A DNA stretch of 17,683 bases from an uncultured Actinomycetes bacterium (GTDB lineage: Bacteria; Actinomycetota; Acidimicrobiia; Acidimicrobiales; Microtrichaceae), in contig CAIYXG010000100.1 of assembly GCA_903930035.1 (NCBI GenBank), positions 1 to 17,683 on the forward strand. The letters are read 5' to 3'. The position numbers and the translations under genes were made by a program. Below the pieces are notes generated by a model. The model saw only the letters and a program-made list of their open reading frames with translations, did no database searches and was not told the DNA's origin. Below, piece after piece: positions 1-6,116 of the stretch (its first letter is position 1; each line of letters starts with the position of its first letter).

Positions 1-68
1 CTTGTTCATTGCCTTTCAGGTTTTAATATTAACGAACTACTTTCGGGTCCACCTTCACCCCGGGGCTC
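1..68. other. Anomalous AT-rich left edge
   Basis: The first 50 or so bases are strikingly AT-rich, with runs such as TTTTAATATTAAC, while the rest of the window is GC-rich throughout. In the reading frame of the following nadE segment there are TAA stops at 24-26 and 30-32, so the gene cannot continue leftwards in this form. Weak family resemblance (a Phe, a Pro and a Val at expected spacings) may reach back to about position 54. The join to foreign sequence therefore lies somewhere between about 45 and 80. A misassembled contig end is the simplest explanation; an insertion breakpoint is possible. Confidence 0.5.
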
Positions 69-473
69 ATGGTAGAAGCGACGCTGGTCTACGAGCTCTG
101 CCGCTGGCGCAACCGGACGGGCGAGGTGATCCCGGAGTCGGTGCTGACCAAGGCGCCGTCGGCCGAGCTCCGGCCCGACCAGCGGGACGACCAGAGCCTG
201 CCGCCCTACGAGGTGCTGGACCCGGTGATCGCCGGGTACGTCGACGGTGACCGGTCCGTCGACGACCTGGTGGCGGCGGGGGTCGACCCCGCCGTGGTCG
301 AGCGGATCGTGCGGCTCATCGACGTCGCCGAGTTCAAGCGCCGGCAGTCCCCGCTCGGCGTGCGGATCTCGGAGAAGGCGTTCGGTCGGGACCGGCGCGT
401 GCCGATCACCAACCGCTACCGGCCGCACGTCGGCGACCGGGACGCGTCGCTACGGGGTCCCGACGACCGCTGA
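69..473 (+). CDS. nadE: Glutamine-dependent NAD(+) synthetase, C-terminal fragment
   Basis: NadE makes NAD+ from nicotinic acid adenine dinucleotide, ATP and glutamine-derived ammonia in the cytosol. Only the last part of the synthetase domain is present. Visible hallmarks are LVYELCRWRN at the start, LTKAPSAELRPDQ near residue 30, SLPPYEVLD, the AEFKRRQ segment, and the C-terminal KAFGRDRRVPITNR signature. These match the end of long actinobacterial NadE proteins, which are usually well over 500 residues, so some 75-80% of the protein is missing. The ATG at 69 is just the first in-frame ATG and is unlikely to be the real start. In-frame stops lie upstream at 24 and 30. The Lys normally found just before the TLVY motif is replaced by Glu-Ala, which fits a sequence junction close by. 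The 3' end overlaps the convergent MarR gene by 24 bases. Family call is secure; whether the gene is intact in the genome cannot be judged here. Confidence 0.85.
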   Translation: MVEATLVYELCRWRNRTGEVIPESVLTKAPSAELRPDQRDDQSLPPYEVLDPVIAGYVDGDRSVDDLVAAGVDPAVVERIVRLIDVAEFKRRQSPLGVRISEKAFGRDRRVPITNRYRPHVGDRDASLRGPDDR

Positions 474-899
474 GCACGCGGCGGCCAGCGACGCGACCTG
501 CGCCGGGCTGAGCAGCCCCAGGAAGTGGGTGCGCACCGCCCGGGCGTGGACCGGCCGGGCCTCGGCCACCTTCGACAGTCCCTTGACGGTGATGCCGGCC
601 AGGATGCCGCGGCCGTCCTGGGTGGACTTGGACCGGGTGACCCAGCCCTTGCGGACCATTGCGTCGAACCGCCGGGTCAGGCCGCTGGGCGACAACCGGG
701 TCAGCGCCGCCAGCTCGTTCATCCGGAGCTGGTGGTCGGGCGCCGCAGCCAGGTGGTCGAGCACCTCGAACTCGCCGAGCGACAGGCCCGCCTGCGCCTC
801 GAGGTCGTCGTCGATCTTCTCCAGCACCGTGTCGTGGGCCAGCAGGAACCCGCGCCAGGCGGCGTCGTCGGCTGCGGAGAGGGGGGTCGAGCGCGGCAT
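450..899 (-). CDS. MarR-family winged-helix transcriptional regulator
   Basis: A 149-residue protein of normal MarR length. Residues 15-50 form the first helices of the dimer region. Residues 60-89 (from MNELAALTRLSPSGLTRR to GWVTR) are the winged helix-turn-helix with its recognition helix. The wing, with the family's Asp-Gly-Arg signature, lies at about 95-104. The C-terminal helices complete the dimer interface. MarR proteins are usually small-ligand or oxidation-responsive repressors that bind short palindromes near their own promoter. The ATG at 899 gives a standard N-terminus; no Shine-Dalgarno is seen, and a TAGCCT box sits 10 bases upstream, so it may be leaderless. It diverges from the gene at 969 across only 69 bases, which makes that gene and itself the likely targets. 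The ligand cannot be told from sequence. No cysteine appears in the HTH, so a simple thiol redox switch there is unlikely. Confidence 0.88.
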   Translation of the reverse strand: MPRSTPLSAADDAAWRGFLLAHDTVLEKIDDDLEAQAGLSLGEFEVLDHLAAAPDHQLRMNELAALTRLSPSGLTRRFDAMVRKGWVTRSKSTQDGRGILAGITVKGLSKVAEARPVHARAVRTHFLGLLSPAQVASLAAACSAVVGTP

Positions 900-909
900 G
901 ACGCTCAGG

Positions 910-915
910 AGGCTA
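910..915 (-). promoter_or_regulatory. Candidate -10 box of the MarR gene
   Basis: On the minus strand this reads TAGCCT, matching TANNNT, 10 bases before the ATG of the MarR gene. It overlaps the palindrome GCTAGC at 912-917. No good -35 box is visible. The plus-strand AGGAGG here (907-912) faces the wrong way to serve the MarR gene and is too far from 969 to serve the other. Confidence 0.3.
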
Positions 916-953
916 GCGATCCCCGGACGGACGTGACGAGCCGACGGCCACCG

Positions 954-959
954 TATGCT
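954..959 (+). promoter_or_regulatory. Candidate leaderless -10 box for the gene at 969
   Basis: TATGCT lies 9 bases before the ATG at 969, with no ribosome binding site between. Transcription would begin at or a couple of bases before the ATG. The GTGACG at 933-938 could be a weak -35 box with a short 15-base spacer. Confidence 0.35.
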
Positions 960-968
960 GCGGTCCGC

Positions 969-1496
969 ATGACGAACGGTGGAAGCGCCCGTGGCGGCAG
1001 CGTCGACGGCCTGTGGGGGCTCGCCCACCGGCTCGGCGGCCTGCGCGGCGTGGAGCAGCAGCTGTTCGTCGTCAGCGGGGGGTGGGTCCCCTCCACCCCT
1101 GAGCCCGAGGTCCGGGTCGAGTGGGCCGTGCAGTCCCAGCACCACGGCTGGCACGCCGAGGTCCTCCGTGACCGGCTGCCCGAGCTGCGCGACCTCGACG
1201 TCGACACGCTGAGCGCGCCGCCGACCGCCTGGGCAGCGACGCTGCAGGCCGTGGCCGGGCTCACGTCGACGCCCGACCGGCTCGCGGCGTGGTGCGGGCT
1301 CGTGGTCCCGGCCCTCGTCGCCGAGTACGAGGCGCTCCAGGCCGACCTGGACGAGGTGGCGACGCCGGGGCTCGGCCGCTGGGTGGACCACCTGCTGCTC
1401 GACGAGCGCGCCGACCTGGCCCGGAGCCAGGCGCTGCTCGCAGCGCACCCCGGCGGCGAGGCTGCCCTCGCAGCCCTCCCGCGCCCCACTTCCTGA
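969..1496 (+). CDS. Uncharacterised protein, possibly a ferritin-like helical bundle
   Basis: A 175-residue cytosolic protein with no signal peptide or membrane segment; I do not recognise the family. Predicted helices lie at about 15-40, 45-73, 108-133 and 145-165, a four-helix pattern. Potential metal ligands fall on these helices: Glu29 in GVEQQLF, a histidine cluster in QSQHHGWHAEVL at 55-66, Glu residues in LVAEYEAL, and DERADL in the last helix. This resembles the spacing of ferritin-like di-iron or di-manganese proteins, but the canonical ExxH pairs are not clean, so the call is tentative. The ATG at 969 is preceded by a -10-like box and no Shine-Dalgarno, which supports this start over the longer open frame further left. 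It is divergent from the MarR gene and may be its regulated target. The next gene, the sigma factor, has its own leader. Confidence 0.6.
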   Translation: MTNGGSARGGSVDGLWGLAHRLGGLRGVEQQLFVVSGGWVPSTPEPEVRVEWAVQSQHHGWHAEVLRDRLPELRDLDVDTLSAPPTAWAATLQAVAGLTSTPDRLAAWCGLVVPALVAEYEALQADLDEVATPGLGRWVDHLLLDERADLARSQALLAAHPGGEAALAALPRPTS

Positions 1497-1641
1497 GTGG
1501 CGCCTGCCGCACCCCCTCAAGTCCTGCGGCGCAAACTGCCGATGGGCCGGTGCGCGTCGCGGGCTGTCCGCGGCGGGCCGCACGGTCCTGCCCACGGCGG
1601 GCGGGTACCGCACGGTGACGCGCAGACGGACGAGGACCGAC
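1497..1641. other. Intergenic region before the sigma factor
   Basis: About 145 GC-rich bases. No clear -10/-35 pair or terminator hairpin with a T tract was found. An in-frame GTG at 1615 offers an alternative, nine-residue-longer start for the sigma factor. Confidence 0.4.
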
Positions 1642-2574
1642 GTGGCATCCAGACGAACAGAGCGGGACGACGAGGACCTGGTGCGGATGTACCTGTCCGA
1701 CATCGGGCAGTACGAGCTTCTGACCAAGGACGACGAGGCGCGCCTGGCGCAGGCCATCGAGGCGGGGGTGGCGGCCCGCACCGAGCTGGCCGAGGGCGCA
1801 CCTACCCCGGCCCGCAAGCGTGAGCTGCGGAAGCTGGTGCGGGAGGGCGAGGACGCCGAGCGCACGTTCGTGCAGGCGAACCTGCGTCTGGTGGTGTCGA
1901 TCGCGAAGAAGTACCAGGCGTCGGGCCTGCCGCTGCTGGACCTGGTCCAGGAGGGCAACCTGGGCCTGATGCACGCGGTCGAGAAGTTCGACTGGCGCAA
2001 GGGCTTCAAGTTCTCGACGTACGCGACGTGGTGGATCCGCCAGGCGATCACGCGCGGCATCGCGAACACGGGCCGGACGATCCGTCTGCCGGTCCACGCC
2101 GGTGACACGGTGGCGCGGATCCAGAAGGCGCGGTCGCGCCTGGAGCTGGAGCTGGGCCGTCCGGCGACCCTTGCCGAGCTGGCCGCCGACGTGGAGATGG
2201 AGCCGGAGAAGGTCACCGAGGCGCTGCGGTTCGCGAGCGACACGCTGTCGCTGTCGGAGCCGCTCCGGGAGGACGGCGACGCCGAGCTGGGGGACCTGAT
2301 CGAGGACCCGTCGGCAGAGTCCCCGTTCGAGGCGGCGTCGGTGGCGCTGCTCCCCGAGCAGGTGGCCCGGCTGCTCGCCCCGCTCGACGACCGTGAGCGC
2401 GAGGTCCTGCGGCTGCGGTTCGGGCTGGACCGCGGCGAGGCCCGGACCCTCGAGGACGTCGGCGACGAGTTCCGGCTGACCCGTGAGCGGATCCGCCAGA
2501 TCGAGGCCCGCGCCATGTCGAAGCTGCGGCACCCGTCGACCGACACCGGCGCCCGCGACCTGCTCCGGGTCTGA
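1642..2574 (+). CDS. RNA polymerase sigma factor, sigma-70 group 2 (primary-like)
   Basis: Directs RNA polymerase core to promoters. The protein (310 residues) has all regions of primary-type sigmas except region 1.1. Region 1.2 is at about 10-45 (DLVRMYLSDIGQYELLT). Region 2 runs from NLRLVVSIAKKYQ through LDLVQEGNLGLMHAVEKFDW to the -10 recognition and melting helix FSTYATWWIRQAITRGIA. Region 3 follows, starting near TIRLPVH. Region 4 contains LDDREREVLRLRFGL and the -35 recognition helix LTRERIRQIEARAMSKLRHP. The missing region 1.1 and short length place it in group 2, like Streptomyces HrdA/C/D or mycobacterial SigB. I chose the GTG at 1642 because GAGGA at about 1632-1636 is a fair ribosome binding site five bases upstream; a GTG at 1615 in frame is the alternative. 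It sits just before the Tad operon, but nothing shows that it controls it. Confidence 0.93.
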   Translation: MASRRTERDDEDLVRMYLSDIGQYELLTKDDEARLAQAIEAGVAARTELAEGAPTPARKRELRKLVREGEDAERTFVQANLRLVVSIAKKYQASGLPLLDLVQEGNLGLMHAVEKFDWRKGFKFSTYATWWIRQAITRGIANTGRTIRLPVHAGDTVARIQKARSRLELELGRPATLAELAADVEMEPEKVTEALRFASDTLSLSEPLREDGDAELGDLIEDPSAESPFEAASVALLPEQVARLLAPLDDREREVLRLRFGLDRGEARTLEDVGDEFRLTRERIRQIEARAMSKLRHPSTDTGARDLLRV

Positions 2575-2598
2575 CGCCGTCGCCGCCCGCGGTCCTGG

Positions 2599-2646
2599 CC
2601 GCCGGTGTCAACGGGGACCCCGCCCCGGTGACCGCACCACCGGCGG
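2599..2646. terminator. Inverted repeat after the sigma factor gene
   Basis: CCGCCGGTG at 2599-2607 and CACCGGCGG at 2638-2646 are perfect 9-base complementary arms around a 30-base GC-rich loop. There is no T tract. It could end sigma factor transcription or be an operator for the following operon, since it overlaps the candidate -35 box of the Tad promoter. Confidence 0.3.
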
Positions 2647-2656
2647 GCGGTAGGTT
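2628..2656 (+). promoter_or_regulatory. Candidate promoter of the Tad operon
   Basis: GTGACC at 2628-2633 and TAGGTT at 2651-2656 are separated by 17 bases, the ideal spacing for a sigma-70 promoter. Transcription would start near 2663, giving a leader of about 80 bases. A small hairpin (GACCGC at 2677-2682 with GCGGTC at 2694-2699) lies in that leader. Confidence 0.35.
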
Positions 2657-2731
2657 CCCCCTGCTTCCTCCTCGCCGACCGCCGGCCGTCGCCGCGGTCC
2701 GCCCACGGCCGTCGCGTCTGCCCGGCCGGGC

Positions 2732-2737
2732 AAGGAG
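2732..2737 (+). promoter_or_regulatory. Ribosome binding site of the TadZ-like gene
   Basis: AAGGAG sits five bases before the GTG at 2743. It is the best Shine-Dalgarno sequence in the window and fixes this start. It contrasts with the several genes here that seem to lack one. Confidence 0.7.
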
Positions 2738-2742
2738 CTGGA

Positions 2743-3462
2743 GTGCTGACCGTCCTGTGGAGCCCCAAGGGTGGGGTGGGGGTGAGTGTCGTGGCGGCGG
2801 CCCTCGCCGTGGCCGCGACCGACCGCCGGTCGCCGGAGGACACCGCCGGTCCTCCCGGCACGGTCGACCCGTCCGGTGAGGTCCCACCTGCGGCCGAGGT
2901 GCTGCTCGTCGACCCGTGCGGCGACCAGCCGTCGGTCCTCGGGACCGCCCGACCGGCCGGGCCGGGGCTCCGCGACTGGGCCGCCGTCGGGGAGCGCGAC
3001 CCGGCCGCGCTGCTGCGGCTGACGGTGCCGGTGGTCGACGGGCTGCGGCTGCTGCCCGCGGGCGACGGCCCCCCGATGTCGCCGACGTCGGTCGACGCGC
3101 TGGCCGACGCGCTCGGCGCCATGGACCGCGACGTCGTCGTCGACGCCGGCGTGGTCCGCCGCTGCGGCGCGGTGGACCCGCTCGTCGGTCTGGTCGCGGC
3201 GGCCGACCGCTCGCTCATGGTCGTACGCCCCTGCTACTTGGCGCTGCGTGCCGGCGTGGCGTCGCTCGAGCGGCCCGACGGCGTGGTCGTGGTCGAGGAG
3301 CCCGGTCGGGCGCTGGTCAGCAGGGACGTCGCCGACGTGCTGGCGGCGCCCGTCATGGCCACGGTCCCCCTGGACCCTACGGTGGCCCGCGCGGTCGACG
3401 CCGGCGTGCTGGCGCGACGGCTGCCGCGGGTGCTGTCGCACGCGCTCCGGGACCTTCGGTGA
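2743..3462 (+). CDS. TadZ/CpaE-like P-loop ATPase of the Tad pilus cluster
   Basis: A 239-residue MinD/ParA-type protein, first gene of the pilus operon. TadZ/CpaE proteins sit at the cytoplasmic face and place the Tad machine in the cell. The N-terminus has a deviant Walker A loop, SPKGGVGVS at residues 7-15: the signature lysine (Lys9) is kept, but the P-loop lysine expected before Ser15 is Val14. LLVDPCGD at about 54-61 corresponds to the ParA switch region around Asp57. RDVVVDAGVVRR holds the later VVVD strand, and LMVVRPCYLALRAG resembles the MinD/ParA strand after it. The receiver-like N-terminal domain of CpaE is absent, so the protein is short. It resembles the septum-site-determining-like protein that precedes CpaF in mycobacteria. 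The GTG is supported by AAGGAG. Its stop overlaps the next start by four bases (GTGA), so translation is coupled to tadA. ATP turnover is doubtful. Confidence 0.75.
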   Translation: MLTVLWSPKGGVGVSVVAAALAVAATDRRSPEDTAGPPGTVDPSGEVPPAAEVLLVDPCGDQPSVLGTARPAGPGLRDWAAVGERDPAALLRLTVPVVDGLRLLPAGDGPPMSPTSVDALADALGAMDRDVVVDAGVVRRCGAVDPLVGLVAAADRSLMVVRPCYLALRAGVASLERPDGVVVVEEPGRALVSRDVADVLAAPVMATVPLDPTVARAVDAGVLARRLPRVLSHALRDLR

Positions 3463-4562
3463 CCAGTCGGGTCCCGCCCGACGTGCTCGCGCAGGTACGG
3501 CAGCAGTTCGTGCAGGGCCGTGCGGGCCGCCACCCGGACACGGCACGCCCCGCGCAGGTGCTGGCCGAGCTGCTCCGCCGGGCAGCGCCGCTGCTGCCGG
3601 CGACGACCGTCGAGGAGGCCGCCCGCGACCTCGCGGTCGAGCTGGTCGGCCTGGGCCCCGTCGAGCAGCTGCTGTCCGACCCGCAGGTGACCGACGTGCT
3701 GGTGAACGGCCCGGGGACGGTCTGGGTCGAGCGCGCCGGCCGCCTCGAGCCGACCGACGTGGTCCTGGACCGGGCCGCCATCGACCGGTACGTCGAGCGG
3801 CTCGTCGGCCCGCTGGGGCTCCAGGCCGACCGGTCCCACCCCGTCGTCGACGCGCGGCTGCCCGACGGCACCCGCGTCGCCGTCGTGCTGCCGCCCCTGG
3901 CCGTCGACGGACCGCTGCTGGCCGTGCGGCGCCACGCCGTCCGGACGCTCCCGGTCCGCAGCTTCTGCGACGGTCCCACGGAGCAGCTGCTCCGCGAGTG
4001 CGTCCGGTCCGGGGCCAATGTCGTCGTCTACGGACCCACGGGGTCGGGCAAGACCACCCTGCTCAACGCCCTGGTGGCGGGCCTGCCGCCGGGGGAGCGG
4101 ATCGTCACGGTCGAGGACGTCGCCGAGCTCCGCCTGCCCGGCGACCACGTGGTCCGGCTCGAGGCGCGGCCGGGCACGGCCGACGGCGCCGGCGCGGTGG
4201 AGGTGCGGGACCTGGTGCGCGCCGCGCTGCGCCTCCGGCCCGACCGGCTGGTCGTGGGGGAGGTGCGCGGGGCCGAGGCGCTCGACATGGTGTGGGCGTT
4301 GTCCACCGGCCACCGCGGGTCGTTGTCCACCTGTCACGCGGGCTCGGCCGGCGAGGCGCTGGCCCGCCTGGAGACCATGTGCTGCGCAGCGCCGGAGCAG
4401 CTGCCCCTGGCCGCCGTGCGGGCCCAGGTCCGGAACGCCGTCGACGTCCTGGTCGGCCTCGGTCGTGACCCGTCCGGGGCGCGGAGGGTGGTCGGCGTCC
4501 ACCGCGTGGAGGGCGACGGCCCTCCTGCCGACCTCCGGGGAGCTGCTCGTGCGGCCGCATGA
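3459..4562 (+). CDS. tadA: Tad pilus assembly ATPase TadA/CpaF
   Basis: Hexameric type II/IV secretion ATPase that powers pilin polymerisation from the cytoplasmic side of the membrane, working with TadB and TadC. The protein has 367 residues. The N-terminal domain includes LGPVEQLLSDPQVTDVLVNGP (about residues 64-84, given here to show the CpaF signature). Walker A is GPTGSGKTT at 192-200. The Asp-box region is TVEDVAELRLP. Walker B is RLVVGEVRG with Glu268. The His box runs from His285 to His293 (HRGSLSTCH). All catalytic elements are intact. The GTG start at 3459 overlaps the preceding stop as GTGA. The 3' end overlaps tadB by 14 bases. The N-terminal region is shorter than in many CpaF proteins but complete for actinobacterial versions. 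Confidence 0.93.
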   Translation: MTSRVPPDVLAQVRQQFVQGRAGRHPDTARPAQVLAELLRRAAPLLPATTVEEAARDLAVELVGLGPVEQLLSDPQVTDVLVNGPGTVWVERAGRLEPTDVVLDRAAIDRYVERLVGPLGLQADRSHPVVDARLPDGTRVAVVLPPLAVDGPLLAVRRHAVRTLPVRSFCDGPTEQLLRECVRSGANVVVYGPTGSGKTTLLNALVAGLPPGERIVTVEDVAELRLPGDHVVRLEARPGTADGAGAVEVRDLVRAALRLRPDRLVVGEVRGAEALDMVWALSTGHRGSLSTCHAGSAGEALARLETMCCAAPEQLPLAAVRAQVRNAVDVLVGLGRDPSGARRVVGVHRVEGDGPPADLRGAARAAA

Positions 4563-5106
4563 GCGGGCGGCGCTCGAGGCCGACCTGCCGCTGGTCGCGG
4601 CGCAGGTGGGCCGGGACCTGCGGGGCGGCTCGTCGCTGGTCGACGCCCTCGACCGGGCCGGCGCAGCCGCCGACGGACCGCTCCGGCGGGACCTCGAGCG
4701 GGTGGTCTCCGCCACACGCCGGGGTGTCCCGCTCGTGACCGTGCTCGACGGGTGGCGCCGCGCGCGTGCGTCCGAGCCGGTGGACCTGTTCGTCGTCGCG
4801 TGCCGGTTCGTCCACCGCCACGGCGGGGCGGCGGCCACTGCGCTCGACGGCGTGGCGACCGCACTCTCCGACCGGCGGGAGGTGGCCGACGAGCTGCACG
4901 CGCTCACGGCGCAGGCCCGCCTCTCTGCCGGCGTGCTCGCCGCACTGCCGCTCGTCGGCACCGTGGGGTTCTCCCTGCTCGACCCCGGGGTGGCCCGGGT
5001 GCTGCTCCTGACACCGGCGGGGTGGTGCTGCCTCCTGGTCGGTGGCCTGCTCGAGGCGGCCGGCGTGGTCGTGGTCCGCCGGCTGGTCGCGACGGTGGCC
5101 CCGTGA
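4549..5106 (+). CDS. tadB: Tad pilus inner-membrane protein TadB (short form)
   Basis: A polytopic platform protein on which TadA acts, with one type II secretion F domain. The 185 residues comprise the cytoplasmic F domain at about 10-120 (with AAQVGRDLRGGSSLVDALDRAG, then RRGVPLVTVLDGW and VACRFVHRHGGAAATALDGVA) and two C-terminal membrane segments at about 124-143 and 150-180. Classical TadB has about 280-320 residues with extra N-terminal membrane helices; these are missing, as in several actinobacterial short TadB proteins. The GTG at 4549 has GGGGAG about seven bases upstream and lies inside the end of tadA. The stop overlaps tadC as GTGA. No frameshift was seen: the preceding sequence in this frame is just the shadow of tadA. 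Confidence 0.8.
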   Translation: MRPHERAALEADLPLVAAQVGRDLRGGSSLVDALDRAGAAADGPLRRDLERVVSATRRGVPLVTVLDGWRRARASEPVDLFVVACRFVHRHGGAAATALDGVATALSDRREVADELHALTAQARLSAGVLAALPLVGTVGFSLLDPGVARVLLLTPAGWCCLLVGGLLEAAGVVVVRRLVATVAP

Positions 5107-5825
5107 ACGTCGGGCTGGCCGTGCTCGCGGCGTGGTCGGTGTGGCTGCTGCTCGACCGCCGGCTGCCGCCGGCGCCGGTGCAGGACCTGCTCGGGCCGTC
5201 GACCGGCCGGACGTCCGGCCTGACCGGCCTACCGTGTGCGACGACCGGGGTGCCCACCGACGCCGCGCAGGTCCGGCGGGCCGGGCCGTCGCGGCGCCGC
5301 CGGTCGTCCCGGGTGCGACGTCCCGGTCCTCCGCCCCGGGACCTGGCCGCTGCGGTCGACCTGCTGGCCGTCGCCGTCACTGCCGGCTACTCGCTGCACG
5401 GCGCCGTCCGCGTGGCCGGGGCCGAGGGGTCCGGACCGACCGCCAGGGCACTCGCCGACGTCGCCGGCGCCTTCGACCGCGGCGTGCCGCTGGCGGACGG
5501 GCTGGCCCGGCTCCCTGCGGCGCTGGGACCTGCTGCCGGACCCCTCAGCACCACGCTCTCGGTCGCCGCCTCCTCGGGGACCCCGCTGGGCCCCGCGCTG
5601 GCGCGCCTGGCCGACGCCGAACGGCGCCGGACGCGCCGCGCGGCCGAGGCCCGGGCCCGCCGCCTGCCCGTCCTGCTGCTCGGTCCGCTCGTCGGTCTGG
5701 TCCTGCCGGCCTTCGTGGTGCTGACGCTGGTGCCGGCGGCCCTCGCCTCCATCGGTGGCACCCCGGACCCGGCCGTACCGCTTCCCCCGTCCACCGGCCC
5801 GGCCGTCGTCGAGCGGGGCCCCTGA
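5103..5825 (+). CDS. tadC: Tad pilus inner-membrane protein TadC
   Basis: The second F-domain platform protein, 240 residues. An N-terminal membrane segment (about 1-18) is followed by a long Pro/Arg/Gly-rich cytoplasmic linker (about 25-80). The F domain comes next (about 80-185), with DLAAAVDLLAVAVTAGYSLH, FDRGVPLADGLARLP and SVAASSGTPLGPALARLA. Then comes the basic ERRRTRRAAEARARRLPV stretch and a terminal hydrophobic hairpin at about 190-220. TadB and TadC are thought to form the membrane platform together. The GTG start overlaps the tadB stop by four bases. A Pro-rich tail of about 20 residues follows the last helix. Assignment as TadC and not TadB rests on gene order and on the paired F domains. 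Confidence 0.82.
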   Translation: MNVGLAVLAAWSVWLLLDRRLPPAPVQDLLGPSTGRTSGLTGLPCATTGVPTDAAQVRRAGPSRRRRSSRVRRPGPPPRDLAAAVDLLAVAVTAGYSLHGAVRVAGAEGSGPTARALADVAGAFDRGVPLADGLARLPAALGPAAGPLSTTLSVAASSGTPLGPALARLADAERRRTRRAAEARARRLPVLLLGPLVGLVLPAFVVLTLVPAALASIGGTPDPAVPLPPSTGPAVVERGP

Positions 5826-5840
5826 GCCACAAGGCCACCC

Positions 5841-6116
5841 ATGTCCACCTCCATCCCGTCGTCCCTGCTCGCCGCGCTGTGGCGGGCGCTCCGCCTCCTG
5901 CCCGACCTGCCGCGCCGGCTCGTGGTCCTGGCCGCCGCCCCGGCCGCAACCACCTGGCGGAGGCGGTCCGAGTCCGGCCAGGGCACCGTCGAGTACGCCC
6001 TCGTCCTGCTGGGCGCCGCCGCGGTGGCGCTCCTGCTGGTGGCGTGGGTGGCGCGGACCGACCTGGTCGGCCGGCTGTTCGACACCGTCGTGGGCAAGAT
6101 CCTGGGCCGGGCGTGA
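5841..6116 (+). CDS. Flp/DUF4244-like pilin with long leader
   Basis: Probable major pilin subunit. The protein has 91 residues. The type IVb prepilin cleavage motif is ESG|QGTVEYAL, with cleavage expected after Gly46, Glu at +5 and Tyr at +6. A hydrophobic helix of about 20 residues follows (ALVLLGAAAVALLLVAWV), and the mature protein would be about 45 residues, normal for Flp pilins. The 46-residue leader is unusual: most Flp leaders are about 10-25 residues, and this one has its own amphipathic or hydrophobic stretch (about 8-38) ending in RRR. In gene order it corresponds to the small DUF4244 protein after tadC in mycobacteria. A weak AAGG lies about six bases before the ATG. Its stop overlaps the next start as GTGA. 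Cleavage needs a TadV peptidase, which is not in the window. Confidence 0.72.
   Translation: MSTSIPSSLLAALWRALRLLPDLPRRLVVLAAAPAATTWRRRSESGQGTVEYALVLLGAAAVALLLVAWVARTDLVGRLFDTVVGKILGRA

Noticed and set aside
1..32. TTGTTC and TATTAA as a promoter for nadE
   Set aside because: The spacing (19 bases) is poor, the sequence is likely not native to the locus, and it would drive only a gene fragment.
907..912. AGGAGG as a ribosome binding site for the gene at 969
   Set aside because: It lies more than 50 bases upstream of the ATG, and any start codon near it does not open a plausible protein.
450..3218. A 922-codon minus-strand open frame continuing upstream of the MarR gene
   Set aside because: Only 450-899 has protein family character. 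The rest is low-complexity Ser/Arg sequence antisense to the hypothetical, sigma and TadZ-like genes, as expected for GC-rich shadow frames.
4018..4548. Extra N-terminal part for tadB in the same frame
   Set aside because: The in-frame sequence upstream of 4549 is the shifted shadow of tadA with Ser/Arg/Cys-rich composition and no membrane helices.
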